A DNA stretch of 6,135 bases, from assembly GCF_015062905.1 (NCBI RefSeq), contig NZ_SUTK01000069.1, forward strand, positions 1 to 6,135. The letters are read 5' to 3'. Positions 4,534 to 6,135 of this stretch are shown here, piece by piece (positions within the stretch are counted from its first letter, which is position 1; each line of letters begins with the position of its first letter). The position numbers and the translations under genes are program-made. This DNA is from Methanobrevibacter thaueri (GTDB taxonomy: Archaea > Methanobacteriota > Methanobacteria > Methanobacteriales > Methanobacteriaceae). A model generated the notes under the pieces. It saw only the letters and a list, made by a program, of their open reading frames with translations, had not been told where the DNA came from and made no database searches.

Positions 4534-6135
4534 TTAAATTAAACCGAGCTTTTTGGCTGTCTTTTCATCAACTTTACCGGTCACTTTAAGACCTTTGTCA
4601 TGCTGGAACTCCTTGACGGATCTCTCGGTGCAGCTTTGGAACTTGCCGTCAACCTTAAGGTAGTGTCCTTTGTATGAGAGGTAGTATCCATGGTCTTTTA
4701 AGGCCCTTTGGATTTCCTTAACAGTTGATTTGTCCTTGCTTCCTTTGGAAACAGTCTTGAAGGTGACAATAACTTTGATATTGGCTTTTTTAGTTATTTT
4801 GTTGTAGTACTTGTTTCCTTTATAGGTTATTGTTGCCTTGAAGGTTCCTTTCTTTTTGAGATTTTTAATCTTGAAGACCGCTTTACCTTTACTGTTGGTA
4901 GTGGCCTTATAAGTCTTTCCTTTGACTTTCAGGGTGACTTTGGCCTTCTTGATTGCCTTGCCGGTATTGTCCTTTAAGGTAATAGTGTATTTTTTGGTTT
5001 TGACACTGGTTTTAAAGGTTTTCTTTTTGGCGGTAAGTTTAGGAGTGGCCTTTTTGACAGTGACTTTAACATCCTTGGTTGACTTGTCATAGTTAGTGTT
5101 GCCGTTGAATGTTATTTTTGCAGTGTATGTTTTAGGAGCAAGTCCATTGGTTGATACCTTGATCTGACCATTTTTGTCTGTGGTGTAGGTTTTAGCACCG
5201 TTCAAGTCAACAGTTACGCTAGCACCAGTTAACGGATTGCCGTTGCTGTCTTTTAAAGTGATTACCAACTCTTTGTTGATGTTGTATGTTGTGGACACAT
5301 CAGCACCGGTAATGCTGGTTGCCTGTTTGTTTACAGTGAATGTTTTTGTGTCGTTTGATTGATGGTATATTCTGCTTTCGTTGTTGAGTATTGTTATTGT
5401 GTATTCGCCAGCGTCGAGGCCAATAACAGTAATAGTGTCATTTGTGATGATTATTTTATCATCGGATACTCCATCAATTGTTACTGTTACGTTGGTTTTG
5501 TTTTCAATAGTGTATTTGATTGTAACGTTGTTTGGATATATGGTATTGTTAATTGGTTCGATTGTGACTTTGGAATCGTATTTGATTACTTTAACATTTA
5601 TTGTTTTGTTTTCAGCTGCTGCATAATCATCATTACCGGCAAAACTGACTGTAATGATTGCGGAGCCTTCACCAACAGCTACGATTTTTCCATCTTCAAC
5701 TTTAGCAACAGTAATGTTGTTTGAAGTGAAAGTTAACTCACCCACATCTGCAGGAGTTAATGCAGCACCAGTACCAATGGAATCCCCTACAAGCAATTCG
5801 ACAGTTTCATTTACAATTGTGATTTCAGTTGGAGTTTTAGAAATACCGATTGTTGCATTTGTAATTGTTACATTATCCAATCCAACATATGTTGCATTGA
5901 CCTGATAATCACCATAAGCATCAAATTTATGCACTGCCCACCAGGTACCATTAGTGCCATAGGTTGCCTCGATTTGAGTGCCGTTTGGTAAGATAAATAG
6001 TAATTTATCTGGCATAAGCTCACTGTAAATATTGGATTTTGCAGTGATGTTAACAGTCTTATTAGTTGTTGTCTGAGAGGTGACATTCACATTGAATTTA
6101 GTGTTGTTTGAGATTGTTTTTTCAGCTTCAGTATA
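4534..6135 (-). CDS. Adhesin-like cell-surface protein, C-terminal 533 residues (5' end outside window)
   Basis: The frame runs unbroken to the window edge, so the true start lies beyond it; GTG 6088-6090 has no ribosome binding site. Numbering from the first visible codon (6133-6135), residues 1-99 are a Thr/Asn-rich beta region with LPNGTQIEATYG. Residues 100-185 form a Big_2-like Ig domain (TEITIVNETVELLVGD ... KIVAVGEGSAIITVSFAGN). Residues 186-270 form a further Ig-like module ending GLDAGEYTITI. Residues 271-362 and 363-458 are two Ig repeats with LKD-x-x-G-x-x-(L/I)-x-x-A and a final ITFNGNTNY/ITYKGNKYY. Residues 460-533 are a PG_binding_1 domain (VKEIQRALKDHGYYL, LKVDGKFQ, SVKEFQHDKGLKVTGKVDEKTAKKLGL). 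This is the architecture of methanogen adhesin-like proteins; the last domain probably holds the protein to pseudomurein. A hairpin terminator follows. Confidence 0.9.
   Translation of the reverse strand, partial: YTEAEKTISNNTKFNVNVTSQTTTNKTVNITAKSNIYSELMPDKLLFILPNGTQIEATYGTNGTWWAVHKFDAYGDYQVNATYVGLDNVTITNATIGISKTPTEITIVNETVELLVGDSIGTGAALTPADVGELTFTSNNITVAKVEDGKIVAVGEGSAIITVSFAGNDDYAAAENKTINVKVIKYDSKVTIEPINNTIYPNNVTIKYTIENKTNVTVTIDGVSDDKIIITNDTITVIGLDAGEYTITILNNESRIYHQSNDTKTFTVNKQATSITGADVSTTYNINKELVITLKDSNGNPLTGASVTVDLNGAKTYTTDKNGQIKVSTNGLAPKTYTAKITFNGNTNYDKSTKDVKVTVKKATPKLTAKKKTFKTSVKTKKYTITLKDNTGKAIKKAKVTLKVKGKTYKATTNSKGKAVFKIKNLKKKGTFKATITYKGNKYYNKITKKANIKVIVTFKTVSKGSKDKSTVKEIQRALKDHGYYLSYKGHYLKVDGKFQSCTERSVKEFQHDKGLKVTGKVDEKTAKKLGLI

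Noticed and set aside
5359..5905. Several plus-strand frames opposite the adhesin gene
   Set aside because: Their Val/Ile/Phe/Ser-rich translations are what antisense of Asn/Thr/Lys-rich adhesin codons gives.
6088..6090. GTG as the start of the adhesin gene
   Set aside because: The frame continues upstream to the window edge without a stop, there is no ribosome binding site, and the protein would lack a signal peptide.

Overview
The window looks like a chromosomal stretch from a methanogenic archaeon of the Methanobrevibacter type. The supporting signs are a very AT-rich composition, archaeal promoters (for example CGAAAACC-TTTATATAT at 2631-2647), GGTGAT/GGAGG/GGGGTGA ribosome binding sites, oligo-T terminators, and a large adhesin-like surface protein with Ig-like repeats and a C-terminal wall-binding domain. 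The genus is an inference; no rRNA or other marker gene is present.

Layout. 1-328 (+): the last codons of an unidentified gene, overlapping by TTGA a small winged-helix DNA-binding protein. 329-692: a non-coding, AT-rich gap with promoter-like elements. 693-2325 (+): a small cytosolic protein of unknown function, a decayed fragment of a secreted-protein gene (974-1168), and two adjacent paralogous secreted proteins sharing the same signal peptide and the same ribosome-binding-site spacing. 2326-2713: a 388-base non-coding region holding a possible RNA pseudoknot with a T-run, two 18-bp inverted repeats, and a strong promoter. 2714-2938 (+): a 74-residue secreted acidic peptide with three GD-x-x-H motifs. 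2966-4201 (-): an AAA_14/DUF4143-type ATPase. 4202-4533: its promoter, a 40-bp tandem repeat, the remnant of a tyrosine recombinase C-terminus (+), and the hairpin terminator of the next gene. 4534-6135 (-): the C-terminal 533 residues of an adhesin-like protein, cut by the window edge.

Functionally this is an accessory, surface-oriented region. Four intact or partial proteins are exported or wall-attached, one is a regulator and one is an ATPase of a widely scattered, poorly understood family. Gene fragments (a secreted-protein tail and a recombinase tail) show turnover by duplication and past mobile-element activity. The best candidate for something undescribed is the GD-x-x-H peptide at 2714-2938 with its paired palindromes and strong promoter. 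No complete known defence, CRISPR or biosynthetic system is visible.
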